A stretch of DNA of 54,654 bases, taken from assembly GCA_964501065.1 (NCBI GenBank), contig CAZCRF010000009.1:1-54654 (forward strand), given 5' to 3'. The DNA is from Hallerella sp964501065. Lineage in GTDB: Bacteria; Fibrobacterota; Fibrobacteria; Fibrobacterales; Fibrobacteraceae. Positions 17,953-26,570 of this stretch are shown here, in pieces (the stretch's first letter is position 1; each line of letters begins with the position of its first letter). The translations under genes were made by a program, and so were the position numbers. Below the pieces are notes generated by a model. That model did no database searches and was not told where the DNA came from. It saw only the letters and a list, made by a program, of their open reading frames with translations.

Positions 17953-18525
17953 ATGGATTTGACAATCATTTTCATGCTGGTGGCCATCGTTTTGCTCTCG
18001 CTGGTGCTTGCCGGCCTCGGCGCGTATGTGGTCATCCACAATTCGGATGAAAAGGAAAAGGAATCGAACGCTCCCGTCATCGATGTTTCCGGGCAGTATG
18101 CGGTTGTCATCCGACCGGCGCGGGAATCCATCGAAAAGGTGAAACCGTCGCTCTCGGAAATTGCGAATTGGTTGTCGACGACGGGGAAAAATGCGGAAGA
18201 GCAGGGGCGTTTGATCGAAGAGTGGAAGCAGAGCATCGACGACGTCGTCCGCGTCATCGACGAAGGGGATAAAAATGGCACGGTGACCTATCGGATTGTC
18301 ATCGGTCCCAAGAGTCGTCCGTTTTGTAATTTTATCTCGAATGACAATTACATCACCCGGGAACAGATTCGAAACCATGCGGAAATACTGCCCCCTTACA
18401 TTCTCGGTTGCGATTGCCGCCTGGTGCCGAAACTTCCTTGGGAAAATCCCGGAAAGGAGGGTTGGAAAGCCTTGATTCCGGAAAATGGAGCTTATCGGGT
18501 TCCCGATTGGAGACACATTGCGTAA
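17953..18525 (+). CDS. Single-pass membrane protein of unknown function
   Basis: A 190-residue protein with one N-terminal membrane helix (LTIIFMLVAIVLLSLVLAGL) and a hydrophilic domain of ~160 residues. That domain includes a short helical stretch (RLIEEWKQSIDDVVRVIDEG) and a Cys pair in GCDCRLVP. I do not recognise the family. ATG 17953 is chosen over an upstream in-frame ATG (17917) because the helix follows directly. Its 3' end overlaps the start of the barrel-propeller gene by eight bases, so the two are likely translated together. Confidence 0.7.
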   Translation: MDLTIIFMLVAIVLLSLVLAGLGAYVVIHNSDEKEKESNAPVIDVSGQYAVVIRPARESIEKVKPSLSEIANWLSTTGKNAEEQGRLIEEWKQSIDDVVRVIDEGDKNGTVTYRIVIGPKSRPFCNFISNDNYITREQIRNHAEILPPYILGCDCRLVPKLPWENPGKEGWKALIPENGAYRVPDWRHIA

Positions 18526-20692
18526 GACACTTCTACTTGCATCGATTCTCTCGGCGGCCGCCTTTGCGGCGAATTCCGCCATCATTACACTGGAAATGCC
18601 GGTCGGGGCTAGACAGCTCGGTATGGGGGAAACCGGAGTCGCTTTGGCGGATGACGCGTCCGCCCTTTACTACAACCCGGCGGGGCTTGCCTTCGGGCCG
18701 CTCGCGAATGAATGGGAACTTTCCTTGAAACGCGCGTCGGAAGGGGCTCCCGCGTTTACGAAGCTTGCCGCCAAGAATCGCGCGGGCTTTTTTGAAAAGG
18801 GCGAAATTTGGGCGGGGACGAATAGCGGCATCATGCACTACGACGGGGAGCATTGGGCGGATTACTTGACCGTCACCCTGGAAGGCCAGGAGAAGATTCG
18901 GGATGCAGTCCGCGTCTTCGCCGGTACGGAATCGGGGCTAGACGAATACACGCGCCGGGTGAGGGCGTTCAACGATGTCCAAAACGAGATTGACGAATCT
19001 TATGTGCGGGACGTGAAGATTCCGTGGAATTTGGTCGTCGGCGATACGGTCACGGCGCTCCTCTATGACGTACGGACGGAGAAGCTCTGGGTCGGGACGC
19101 CGAAGGGGCTTTTCCGGTTCGACGGGAAAACGTGGAAGAATTATGCGAAGGAACTGGGGACTCTCCGGGTGACGTCCCTCGCAAGCCAGGGGGCGACCCT
19201 TTGGATTGGAACGGATGACGGGCTGTATTCTTACCGGAACGGCATCGTGGAGCGGAAGGGCAAGGTGCTTCCCAGCCAAAAGATCAACGCGGTCGCCTGG
19301 TCGGAATTCAAGGGGGAACTGTATGTGGCTGTCGACGGGGCCGGCATCGCGCGACTTGTCCCCAAAAAGGGTTCGAATTCGAAGGATCGTTGGAGCCTGT
19401 TCAACGAAGAGGACGGCATCATGGATTTGCACGCGACGGCAATCGTCGTGGATTCTTCGGGGCACGTCTGGTCGGCGCACGAAGGCGGACTCTCCCATTT
19501 CAATTTGCGCAAGTGGGAGCAGGTGAAGTTTGAAAGCAATACGGTGCACGACCTTTCCGTTGCGCGGGACGGGGCCATCTGGATTGCGACGGACAAGGGC
19601 GTTTGGCGTCACCTGCCGGATTACGCGACTTCTTCCGGGAAAAAGGCGGAACTCGAACGCAAACCCGAGGAACGCGGAAATCAGCAATCCGAAGACGAAT
19701 GGGAACACTTCCATTCGGGGAACGGGCTTTCTTCTAGCCGCGTCTTCGCCGTCTTGCCGCAGGCGAACGATGTCTGGTTCAGCACGAGCGCGGGCATTGA
19801 GCGTTACAAGGACGCGGACTTCCAGCTTTCCTTCTTTTACGAGAAGTTGCTCCCGGTCTTGAACATCCCGGACCTTTACCACCTGTTCGCCGGGATGACG
19901 ATTCCGCTCGCCGAGTGGGGAACTCTAGGCGTTTCCGTGAATTTCGTCTCGTTTGGGGAAACGGTCGTTTCGACGGATGACGAAAGTTCCACCAATTCGA
20001 ACAGCTCGGAGGTGGTCGGCGCCATCAGCTACGGAACGAAGCTCACTCCGAAGACTTCTGTTGGCCTCACCATCAAATTCTTTTATTCCGACTTGAGCTC
20101 GGGTGCGTCTACGGACGGTGACGAGGCGACGACCTTCAGCTACGCCTTCGACGTCGGAATTCTGCGCAAGGATTTGTTTGTCCGAGACTTGAACGCGGCA
20201 ATCGTGCTTGCAAATATAGGCCCGAGTGTTTATTACACGGACAAATCCGACCAGGACCCCATTCCGCTCTCCTGGAGGCTCGGGCTTTCTTATGAAATCT
20301 TGAACACGTTGGATCATCGCCTGCTCATCGCCGCGGACTACAACCGAACGGTGGTCTATGACGACGACAAGGGCGATCCGGAGCCGTTTTACAATGCGAT
20401 GTGGAAGAGCCTCATCCACCCGGAACTCGGCGGTCACGGGGCGAAGAGGTTCAAGAACTCCTTGTTGCAAGGCATCTTCAATGTCGGAGCGGAATACACT
20501 TATTCAAACACGGTCGCCGTCCGCGCGGGTTATCTGTATGACAAGACGGGCAAGCGGAATGAAGTCGATTTGGGCTTGGGGGTCATGCTTTCCGATGTTC
20601 TCGAATTCGACATTGCGACCATCAAGGATGTCGGGGACAATGACGGCGTCCGCGACGGGCAAATGCGTTTCGGGATGATTTTCAAATTTTAA
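18518..20692 (+). CDS. PorV-like outer-membrane barrel with an inserted beta-propeller
   Basis: About 724 residues. A TTG start at 18518 has GGAG five bases upstream and gives a clean signal peptide (RKTLLLASILSAAAFA); the in-frame ATG at 18485 would add a non-signal extension. The mature N-terminus reads MPVGARQLGMGETGVALADD then ASALYYNPAGLA, the signature of PorV/UPF0164 barrels. The chain then breaks into propeller blades of the two-component-regulator type (LWVGTPKGLFRFDGKTWKNY, LWIGTDDGLYSY, IWIATDKGVW) over about residues 85-450. Barrel-like strands resume to the C-terminal IFKF. PorV proteins carry cargo in type IX secretion, so this one may display or recognise something on the surface. 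Confidence 0.82.
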   Translation: MRKTLLLASILSAAAFAANSAIITLEMPVGARQLGMGETGVALADDASALYYNPAGLAFGPLANEWELSLKRASEGAPAFTKLAAKNRAGFFEKGEIWAGTNSGIMHYDGEHWADYLTVTLEGQEKIRDAVRVFAGTESGLDEYTRRVRAFNDVQNEIDESYVRDVKIPWNLVVGDTVTALLYDVRTEKLWVGTPKGLFRFDGKTWKNYAKELGTLRVTSLASQGATLWIGTDDGLYSYRNGIVERKGKVLPSQKINAVAWSEFKGELYVAVDGAGIARLVPKKGSNSKDRWSLFNEEDGIMDLHATAIVVDSSGHVWSAHEGGLSHFNLRKWEQVKFESNTVHDLSVARDGAIWIATDKGVWRHLPDYATSSGKKAELERKPEERGNQQSEDEWEHFHSGNGLSSSRVFAVLPQANDVWFSTSAGIERYKDADFQLSFFYEKLLPVLNIPDLYHLFAGMTIPLAEWGTLGVSVNFVSFGETVVSTDDESSTNSNSSEVVGAISYGTKLTPKTSVGLTIKFFYSDLSSGASTDGDEATTFSYAFDVGILRKDLFVRDLNAAIVLANIGPSVYYTDKSDQDPIPLSWRLGLSYEILNTLDHRLLIAADYNRTVVYDDDKGDPEPFYNAMWKSLIHPELGGHGAKRFKNSLLQGIFNVGAEYTYSNTVAVRAGYLYDKTGKRNEVDLGLGVMLSDVLEFDIATIKDVGDNDGVRDGQMRFGMIFKF

Positions 20693-20693
20693 G

Positions 20694-21356
20694 ATGTCCG
20701 GGATAGTCGATTACCAGCGCCAGATGGAGGAGATTGTCCGTCGATTGAAGAGTTCGGGCGAAGTGCCTTCCCTGTTGTTGCACTGCTGCTGCGCGCCCTG
20801 TTCGACTTATGCCGTGGAGACCTTGTCGGATTACTTCCGCATCACGACCTTTTACTACAACCCGAACATCTTCCCCGAAGAAGAATACAGGCATCGTGTC
20901 GCGGAGCTGAAAAGGTTCGCCTCCGAATACCCGGCCAAGCATCCGATTGAGTTCCTCGAAGGGAATTATGAACCGCAAAAGTATTACGAAGCGGTCAAGG
21001 GGCTTGAATCGGAAAAGGAGGGCGGCGCGCGCTGCGTCAAGTGCTTCGAACTCCGCCTGGGGGAGGCCGCCAAGGTGGCGAACGAGCTGGGAATGGATTT
21101 TTTCACGACGACCCTCACGATTAGCCCCATGAAGGATGCCGCCCTTTTGAACCGCATTGGAGAAGACATGGGCCGTCGTTACGGGGTGCGCCATTTGCCT
21201 TCGAATTTCAAGAAGAAGGGCGGATTCCTGCGCTCCACGGAACTTTCCCGTGAATACGGGCTTTACCGGCAAGACTTTTGCGGCTGCGTCTTTTCCAAAC
21301 GGGAACGGGACCTGGCAAAGAGGGAAAAAGCCGAAGCGGGGGAGCTTGCCGTTTAA
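20694..21356 (+). CDS. queH: Epoxyqueuosine reductase QueH
   Basis: A 220-residue cytoplasmic enzyme of the last step of queuosine tRNA modification, the non-B12 alternative to QueG (formerly DUF208). The family cysteines that bind an iron-sulfur cluster and a metal are all visible: LLLHCCCAPCSTY near the N-terminus, GGARCVKCFELRL in the middle and YRQDFCGCVFS near the end. TTLTISPMKDA is also conserved. The ATG lies one base after the barrel gene stop. Its TAA overlaps the stop of the convergent FHA-GGDEF gene. Confidence 0.93.
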   Translation: MSGIVDYQRQMEEIVRRLKSSGEVPSLLLHCCCAPCSTYAVETLSDYFRITTFYYNPNIFPEEEYRHRVAELKRFASEYPAKHPIEFLEGNYEPQKYYEAVKGLESEKEGGARCVKCFELRLGEAAKVANELGMDFFTTTLTISPMKDAALLNRIGEDMGRRYGVRHLPSNFKKKGGFLRSTELSREYGLYRQDFCGCVFSKRERDLAKREKAEAGELAV

Positions 21357-22258
21357 GATTTGTCGTGGCTGACGACGCGATTGGAACCTTTGTCCATTGC
21401 GGCGTAAAGGCTTTGCTCCGCGGCGGAAATCATCGATTCGATTGTGGGGATATCCTTGCCCCGGAAGCTCGAAAGACCGAACGATACGGTCACGGGAATG
21501 TTCTTGTCGTCAAAGGAGAAGCGGAACTCTTCCACGGATTTTCGCAAGCGGTCCGCGCTTTTCAGGGCGTCCGCCTTGGACATTTCCGGGAATAGGAAAA
21601 TGAACGCCTCTTCGCCGTAACGGGCGAGCAGGTCGCTTTCCCTCTTGTTGCGGGAAAAAATCCGGGCAATCCCTTTTAGCACGAGTTCGCTTGCGCCTTT
21701 CCCGAAGGCCTCTCCCACTTTTTTGAAATAATCGACTTTGCACAGGAGAATGTGCACGTATTGGTTTTTGCGGCGGGCGGTGGCCAGTTCCCCTACGGAG
21801 CGGTCGAAGAACGTGCTGCTGTTTGGAATTTTCGTCAGCGGGTCTGTTGTCGCCGCTTCAAAAAGTTCCCGGTCGAAGGATTTTTCGTTCGAATCCTTGA
21901 AGTCGATTTTCAAAATCATCTTCCCGATTTGCAGACGATTCCCGGAATCGATTCCCATGGAGTCTTGCAAGAGGATGCCGTCTACGAAAGTCCCGTTTGT
22001 CGAACCCAAATCGCGGACGGTCACTTTTTCCCCGTCCCACGAGATTTCGCAATGCCTGCGGGAAATCATTTCGTCGTCTAGACGGATGTCCGCTTCCGTG
22101 CCGCGCCCGATGACGGACTTTCCGCGAATCAAGGCGATTTGCCGAAAGGACTGCTTTGGGTACAGCACGATTAGATGCGGTCGAGGATTCGCCGTCGGCA
22201 TCGGGAGTGTGTCGGCTCTCGCCGAGGGGCTTCTTTCGAAATCGATGGTTTGCGACAT
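21353..22258 (-). CDS. FHA-GGDEF protein with degenerate cyclase site
   Basis: A 301-residue cytoplasmic protein. Residues ~47-110 form a forkhead-associated domain (VIGRGTEADIRL, SRRHCEISW, DLGSTNGTFVDG) expected to bind phosphothreonine. Residues ~138-300 form a GGDEF domain, but the active site is broken. The signature reads GEEAF (215-219), the first metal Asp is Lys (KVDYFKK instead of DIDHFK), and the usual ND..GH..GD is VGEAFGKGASE. The inhibitory RxxD (RESD, 206-209) five residues before the signature is kept. The protein is therefore more likely a c-di-GMP receptor than a cyclase. ATG 22258 is used; an upstream in-frame ATG at 22285 adds nine residues. Confidence 0.88.
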   Translation of the reverse strand: MSQTIDFERSPSARADTLPMPTANPRPHLIVLYPKQSFRQIALIRGKSVIGRGTEADIRLDDEMISRRHCEISWDGEKVTVRDLGSTNGTFVDGILLQDSMGIDSGNRLQIGKMILKIDFKDSNEKSFDRELFEAATTDPLTKIPNSSTFFDRSVGELATARRKNQYVHILLCKVDYFKKVGEAFGKGASELVLKGIARIFSRNKRESDLLARYGEEAFIFLFPEMSKADALKSADRLRKSVEEFRFSFDDKNIPVTVSFGLSSFRGKDIPTIESMISAAEQSLYAAMDKGSNRVVSHDKS

Positions 22259-22323
22259 ATTCGGCGGAAAAGTTAAAATTTTCAAAAAGGTTTTGAAATG
22301 GAAGGTGGGTTTTGCCGCGATTT

Positions 22324-23178
22324 TTAAAAATCGATTTGGCGGATAGCCTTGGCGACGTAACGGGGCAAGTCGGAAGCGAGCACGCCGTATTCGGAGAGTT
22401 CCCGGGAAGCCATCTCCCCGGCTAGGCCGTGAATCTTCGCTCCGAGAACGGCTGCGTCGAACGGCTCCATCCCTTGCGCCAAAAGTCCCGCGATGATTCC
22501 CGTCAGGCAGTCGCCGGAACCGGCCTTCGCCAAGGCGGAATTTCCCGTGCGATTGATTTGGTAACGCTCCCCGTCGGAGACGACCGTGCGGTGTCCCTTG
22601 AGCAGGACGATTGCCCCGTATTTTTGGGAAGCTTCCCGTGCGGCGCGAATGCGGTCCTTTTGGACGGCATCGACGTCAGTGTGAAGCAACCGGGCAAGCT
22701 CTTTCGGGTGCGGTGTCATCACGACCCGTTTTTCAAAGAGGAAGGGACCTTTCGATTGGGAAAGGAAGTTCAGGCCGTCCGCGTCGAGAACGGTCGGAAT
22801 CTTTTCCCGGAGAATCGCGCCGAGGACGCTTTCGACGACGGAAACCATGTTTTCCGAAAGCTCCCCGAGTGCGGAAATCCCACAGCCGAAAGCGCATGAT
22901 GACTTCCCCTTCAAGTTCCGTTCAATCAAGGGGACGGCTTCTTTCGACAGCGTGGACCCGTTTTGAGGGAGCGGCAAAAAGACTGCGTCGGGGAGGTTTT
23001 TGGCAACGGAATCGATGACGGGCGGAATGGCGGCAAGAGTCACGTAGCCTGCTCCGATGCGCAGGGCGGATGCGGAGGATAGGTAAGCCGCCCCGCGAAA
23101 GTTCACGGAACCGGCGATATTCAGTACGCTGCCGAATGTCGCTTTGTTCGAATCTTCCGGACGGCGGGGGAGCGTCAT
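22324..23178 (-). CDS. nnrD: ADP-dependent NAD(P)H-hydrate dehydratase
   Basis: A 284-residue ribokinase-fold repair enzyme that dehydrates damaged NADHX/NADPHX at the expense of ADP. Recognised from FRGAAYLSSASALRIGAGYVT near the start, VMTPHPKELARLL, and the nucleotide/catalytic loop NSALAKAGSGDCLTGIIAGL, containing GSGD with the active Asp. Many bacteria fuse it to the NnrE epimerase; here it is the dehydratase half alone and no epimerase is in the window. Its ATG overlaps the ispD stop as ATGA. Confidence 0.92.
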   Translation of the reverse strand: MTLPRRPEDSNKATFGSVLNIAGSVNFRGAAYLSSASALRIGAGYVTLAAIPPVIDSVAKNLPDAVFLPLPQNGSTLSKEAVPLIERNLKGKSSCAFGCGISALGELSENMVSVVESVLGAILREKIPTVLDADGLNFLSQSKGPFLFEKRVVMTPHPKELARLLHTDVDAVQKDRIRAAREASQKYGAIVLLKGHRTVVSDGERYQINRTGNSALAKAGSGDCLTGIIAGLLAQGMEPFDAAVLGAKIHGLAGEMASRELSEYGVLASDLPRYVAKAIRQIDF

Positions 23179-23876
23179 TCCGGCTTCCTCGCCAGCGCGC
23201 CCAAGACTTCCAAGTCCGCGGGGGTCGTCAGTTTGTCGTTGAGGGAATTTCCCGGAACGATGTGGACGGGAATTCCGAAGTGTTCAAAAAGGGAAGCTTC
23301 GTCCGTCGGCAAAAAATTCGGCGGCTCTTCGGCGAGCCTTTGGTAGAGTTCCTTAAAAAGGGAGACTTCTGCCGCTTGCGGGGTCTGCGCGAGGTAGATG
23401 GTTTCCCGTGGGACGGTGCGGACGACGCGGCCATCCCTGACGACTTTCACTGTGTCGACGGACGGTTTCGCGACAATGCTCGCCCCTTTTTCTTCGACGG
23501 ATTGCATCACTTGCAAAATCAATTCCGTTGAAACGAACGGCCGTGCGACGTCGTGAACCAGAGCGGCGTCCACTTCTGCGGAAAGGGCTTCGATTCCGTT
23601 CTTCACGGAAAGCCAACGTTCTTCGCCGCCCACGGCGATTTTCAATTTTTCCTTTTTCGGAAAATCTTGAAGCTCCTCTTCGAATCGGGGTTTCCAGTCC
23701 GCCGGGACAGCCAGCACGACTTCCGAAATGGAGGGGATTTTCGCAAAGGTTTCGAGAGAATGCCTGTAAACGGGTTTTCCGCCTAGCGGCAGGAGCTGTT
23801 TGGGAAGCTTGGACCCCATCCGCTTGCCGAGGCCGCCTGCCGGGAGAACCGCTGCAAATTTGAAATCACGGGACAT
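23175..23876 (-). CDS. ispD: 2-C-methyl-D-erythritol 4-phosphate cytidylyltransferase
   Basis: A 233-residue enzyme of the MEP isoprenoid pathway, joining CTP to methylerythritol phosphate. The N-terminal nucleotide loop LPAGGLGKRMGSKLPKQLL, VLAVPADW, VHDVARPFVS and TDEASLFEHFGIPVHIVPGN are all present. ATG 23876 overlaps the end of the FISUMP gene by 11 bases, and its own end overlaps nnrD. The order FISUMP-ispD-nnrD is a compact but functionally mixed operon; ispF is not adjacent. Confidence 0.93.
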   Translation of the reverse strand: MSRDFKFAAVLPAGGLGKRMGSKLPKQLLPLGGKPVYRHSLETFAKIPSISEVVLAVPADWKPRFEEELQDFPKKEKLKIAVGGEERWLSVKNGIEALSAEVDAALVHDVARPFVSTELILQVMQSVEEKGASIVAKPSVDTVKVVRDGRVVRTVPRETIYLAQTPQAAEVSLFKELYQRLAEEPPNFLPTDEASLFEHFGIPVHIVPGNSLNDKLTTPADLEVLGALARKPE

Positions 23877-24831
23877 CTTGAACACAGCGAACGGCGTAAC
23901 CCGCCGATTTGAAGTTGTAGTATCGGTAACTTTCCGGAGAATTGTAACTCAAGGCCCGGTAATAGGCCGTTTCCGCATCCCGTTCCGTCGCCGTCCAAAA
24001 ATAAGCGTGGTATCCCAGGTAGATGTAGTTGTCCTCGTAGACGATACCGGAGGGGAGCGCGTCAAATCCGAGGGAATCCGTCCCGTTGCCCGAATCGCCG
24101 TCGTCCATGGCCCAACCCGTTTTGGACTTGAGCTTTTCCCCGGCGTTTTCCCCCAAGTCGGCGGTCAGGGAATTCCATTCCGCATCCGTCGGGAGGCGCC
24201 ACCCCGAAGAGCACACTTTTTTGGCCCGTTCAAAATCGTAAAGTCTGCCGAACTTGGCGCAGTTGTCGCTGTTCCCCTTGTAGCACGAAGAGCCTTGCGA
24301 CGTCCACACGTTCAGGTTCTTGGTCATCCAGCGCAACTTGCCGACGACGATGCTTGGGACGTCGGAAAAGCAATGCTTGAATCTCGCGTTGATTTTGACG
24401 GGAGCGTCCGGGACTTCGAACAGGGCCGTATCCGCCGACGGATGCTTCAAGTTCTTCTTGTATTGCGCCGGGGAGACAGTCCAGCCGCCAAGGCAGTGGG
24501 ATTCCAATTTTTCCCGGCTCACCGCCAAGAAAATTTTTGTCCCGGGAGCGTATTCGCCCGAACCGGACGCATTCTTGACCGCCACGCGGACTTTGCCCGC
24601 TTCGGAAGAGGAACTTTCGGAATTCGCCTTTGACGAAGAGGAACTTTCGACGGAATGGGAAATTCCCGCGCTAGAGGAAATCTCTCCGCCCGCGCTCGAA
24701 ACCGTTTCTGCGGAGGAACGGGCCGCGTTCTTCGTGGACGGCGGAATTTTGGACTCCTGTTGCGAGCAGGAAATCCATCCGGATAATGCTAATAGCAGAA
24801 TCCAAAGGAACTGTGGGAATTTTTGGGACAT
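23866..24831 (-). CDS. FISUMP-domain lipoprotein with serine-rich linker
   Basis: A 321-residue surface lipoprotein: the leader ends in SGWISC (Cys22). It is followed by a long Ser/Glu-rich linker (residues ~30-78, including ESSSSSKANSESSSSE), typical of Fibrobacter exported proteins. A ~75-residue beta module (KVRVAVKNASGSGEYAPGTK to HCF) resembles InlB-type bacterial repeats. The FISUMP domain follows (LRWMTKNLNV, GRLYDFERAKKVCSSGWRLP, YFWTATERD, AVRCVQDVP). Its role is unknown; surface binding or adhesion is a guess. GAGGA upstream of the ATG is a good ribosome-binding site. It is divergent from the oxidoreductase gene across 41 bases. Confidence 0.87.
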   Translation of the reverse strand: MSQKFPQFLWILLLALSGWISCSQQESKIPPSTKNAARSSAETVSSAGGEISSSAGISHSVESSSSSKANSESSSSEAGKVRVAVKNASGSGEYAPGTKIFLAVSREKLESHCLGGWTVSPAQYKKNLKHPSADTALFEVPDAPVKINARFKHCFSDVPSIVVGKLRWMTKNLNVWTSQGSSCYKGNSDNCAKFGRLYDFERAKKVCSSGWRLPTDAEWNSLTADLGENAGEKLKSKTGWAMDDGDSGNGTDSLGFDALPSGIVYEDNYIYLGYHAYFWTATERDAETAYYRALSYNSPESYRYYNFKSAGYAVRCVQDVP

Positions 24832-24872
24832 TTTCCATTCCTCAGATTTCGGAAAAATAATAATTTCTGCAC

Positions 24873-25712
24873 ATGAAACGGAAAACGGTCGGGTTGATTC
24901 TCGGATACGGGCACATGGGACGCCTGCACCAAGTCCGCTTGGATGCCCTGGGAGTGGAGACCTTGGTCTTTGACGGGGAGCGGGAATGCCGTCGCGCCCT
25001 GGACGTTGCCGGGGGTGGCTTCCATCCCGACGGCGACGTCTTCTCCTTGATTGCCGTGCCGGCGAGCTTTCACTTTGAATATGTGAAGCTTTCCCTGGAA
25101 GCGGGTCTGGACGTCTTTGTTGAAAAGCCCCTGGCGACTTCCCTTTCGCAAGCGCGGGAACTGGCCCGACTCGCCCGGCGCCAAAAGAGCCTCCTGTTCG
25201 TCGGCCACAGTGAGATTTTCAATCCGGGCTTTTTGCATTTCAAGGAATCCTTGGCGGGGGCTTTGGAAAAGTCCCGTTTGGAGAGCCTGTCCTTCACAAG
25301 GCACAACGCGGCATCCGCGCGCGGGTTGGACGTGTCCGACATTTGGGACATCGGGGTACATGATTTCGCCCTGTTCCACGACTTGATGCGGGCTTTCCCC
25401 GACATCCTTTGGGAAAGAATCCCGGTGAGCTTCAGCGAGAGCCGCTGCGCGTTGAAGCCGGAGCGTTTCATCCGGGCGGAGCTTCTTTCTGCGGACGGGG
25501 GCGGGCGTTCCCTGTTTGCCGATTTGGATTTCAAGAAACGACCGGACTCCGCTTGCGAAGAGCCGTTGATGCGGGAGTTGCGGGAGTTCCTCGGCATGAT
25601 GGATTTGCCCGAAACGCAAAAATTGCAGCAAATGGAGCGGTGGCTTGAAACCGCCCTGTTCGCCGTCCGTGCGGCGGAATCTTACCCGGAGATTCCGAAA
25701 AGGCCGAAGTAA
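24873..25712 (+). CDS. Gfo/Idh/MocA-family oxidoreductase
   Basis: A 279-residue cytoplasmic NAD(P)-dependent dehydrogenase. The Rossmann loop ILGYGHMGRLHQVRL lies at the N-terminus, and the family motif VEKPLATSLSQAREL, with its catalytic Lys, at about residue 87. DIWDIGVHDFALFHDLM near residue 155 holds the usual active-site Asp and His of the family. Members act on sugars, inositols or their nucleotide forms; the substrate is not predictable. It is shorter than the ~330-350 residues typical of the family. Its 3' end overlaps the convergent prepilin peptidase by 31 bases. Confidence 0.82.
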   Translation: MKRKTVGLILGYGHMGRLHQVRLDALGVETLVFDGERECRRALDVAGGGFHPDGDVFSLIAVPASFHFEYVKLSLEAGLDVFVEKPLATSLSQARELARLARRQKSLLFVGHSEIFNPGFLHFKESLAGALEKSRLESLSFTRHNAASARGLDVSDIWDIGVHDFALFHDLMRAFPDILWERIPVSFSESRCALKPERFIRAELLSADGGGRSLFADLDFKKRPDSACEEPLMRELREFLGMMDLPETQKLQQMERWLETALFAVRAAESYPEIPKRPK

Positions 25713-26500
25713 TAGGTGAAAAACGCGTCGCCGAAGCGGTAAACGACGGGAGCGGCGATGGCGAGAAACGGTCCGAACGGGATTTCCCTTTCGGTATCCT
25801 TCTTGATGATGCGGTAGGGGAGCATCACGAGAATTCCCAAAAAAGAAGCCAGGACCAAGACGGCGAAGGCCTTGCCGAATCCCATGATGGCCCCGAAACC
25901 GGCCAACAGTTTGACGTCGCCGAGCCCCATGGCGTCGCGTTTCAAAATTTTTCCGGCCAAAAAACCGACAATGTAAAGGCCTCCCCCGGCGAAAAGCGCT
26001 CCGAGTACGCTTTGGGCGGGAGTCATTCCCCCTGGCAAAAGCGAAAGCAAAATCCCCACGACGATTCCCCCGATGCTGATGGAATCCGGGATGAGCTTGT
26101 ATTCAAAATCCACCGCCGCGACGGGGTAAATTCCCAGAATCAGCCAGAAGAGGGCGAGGGAATCCGTCCAATGGGTGACGGGTCCTGTCCACGAAAACGG
26201 GGCGTTTGCGAGCAGGAGCGCGCAGACGCCGAGCATTCCGCAGAGAGCCTCGCCTATCGGGTAGCGTATGCTGATGGGCTTGTGGCAGCAATGGCTCTTT
26301 CCGCGCAGGATTAGCCAGCCGACGACAGGGAGGTTGTAGCGGATGGGGATGCGCTTGTGGCAGTGGGGGCAAAAGGACGGCGGCGAAACGAGGGAAATTC
26401 CCCGCGGCATCCGGTAGACGATGACGTTGTAAAAGCTCCCGACGCACGCGCCCAAGGCGGCGAACAGGATGGCGGCATACCAAATGGGAATTTCTTGCAT
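25682..26500 (-). CDS. pilD: Prepilin peptidase (A24 family)
   Basis: A 272-residue inner-membrane enzyme that cleaves, and usually N-methylates, type IV prepilins and pseudopilins. The two catalytic aspartates are visible in AVDFEYKLIPD and GLGDVKLLAGFG. The N-terminal methylase domain has FYNVIVYRMPRG and the zinc loop FCPHCHKRIPIRYN. The second cysteine pair, normally CxxC, reads SHCCHKPIS, so one cysteine is displaced. No pilin or assembly gene is nearby. The symbol follows the family name only. Confidence 0.9.
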   Translation of the reverse strand: MQEIPIWYAAILFAALGACVGSFYNVIVYRMPRGISLVSPPSFCPHCHKRIPIRYNLPVVGWLILRGKSHCCHKPISIRYPIGEALCGMLGVCALLLANAPFSWTGPVTHWTDSLALFWLILGIYPVAAVDFEYKLIPDSISIGGIVVGILLSLLPGGMTPAQSVLGALFAGGGLYIVGFLAGKILKRDAMGLGDVKLLAGFGAIMGFGKAFAVLVLASFLGILVMLPYRIIKKDTEREIPFGPFLAIAAPVVYRFGDAFFTYYFGLFGISG

Positions 26501-26541
26501 ACCCTAAAGATAGTTTTGATTTTAGAATTTAGATTTTAGTT

Positions 26542-26570
26542 TTGACAAACCACTGCCCAAGGTTTATTGT
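26542..26570 (+). promoter_or_regulatory. Promoter-like site abutting the giant lipoprotein start
   Basis: TTGACA (26542-26547), 17 bases, then TATTGT (26565-26570), immediately followed by ATG 26571. If used, transcription would begin at or just inside the first codons, so either the message is leaderless or this match is fortuitous. Confidence 0.35.
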
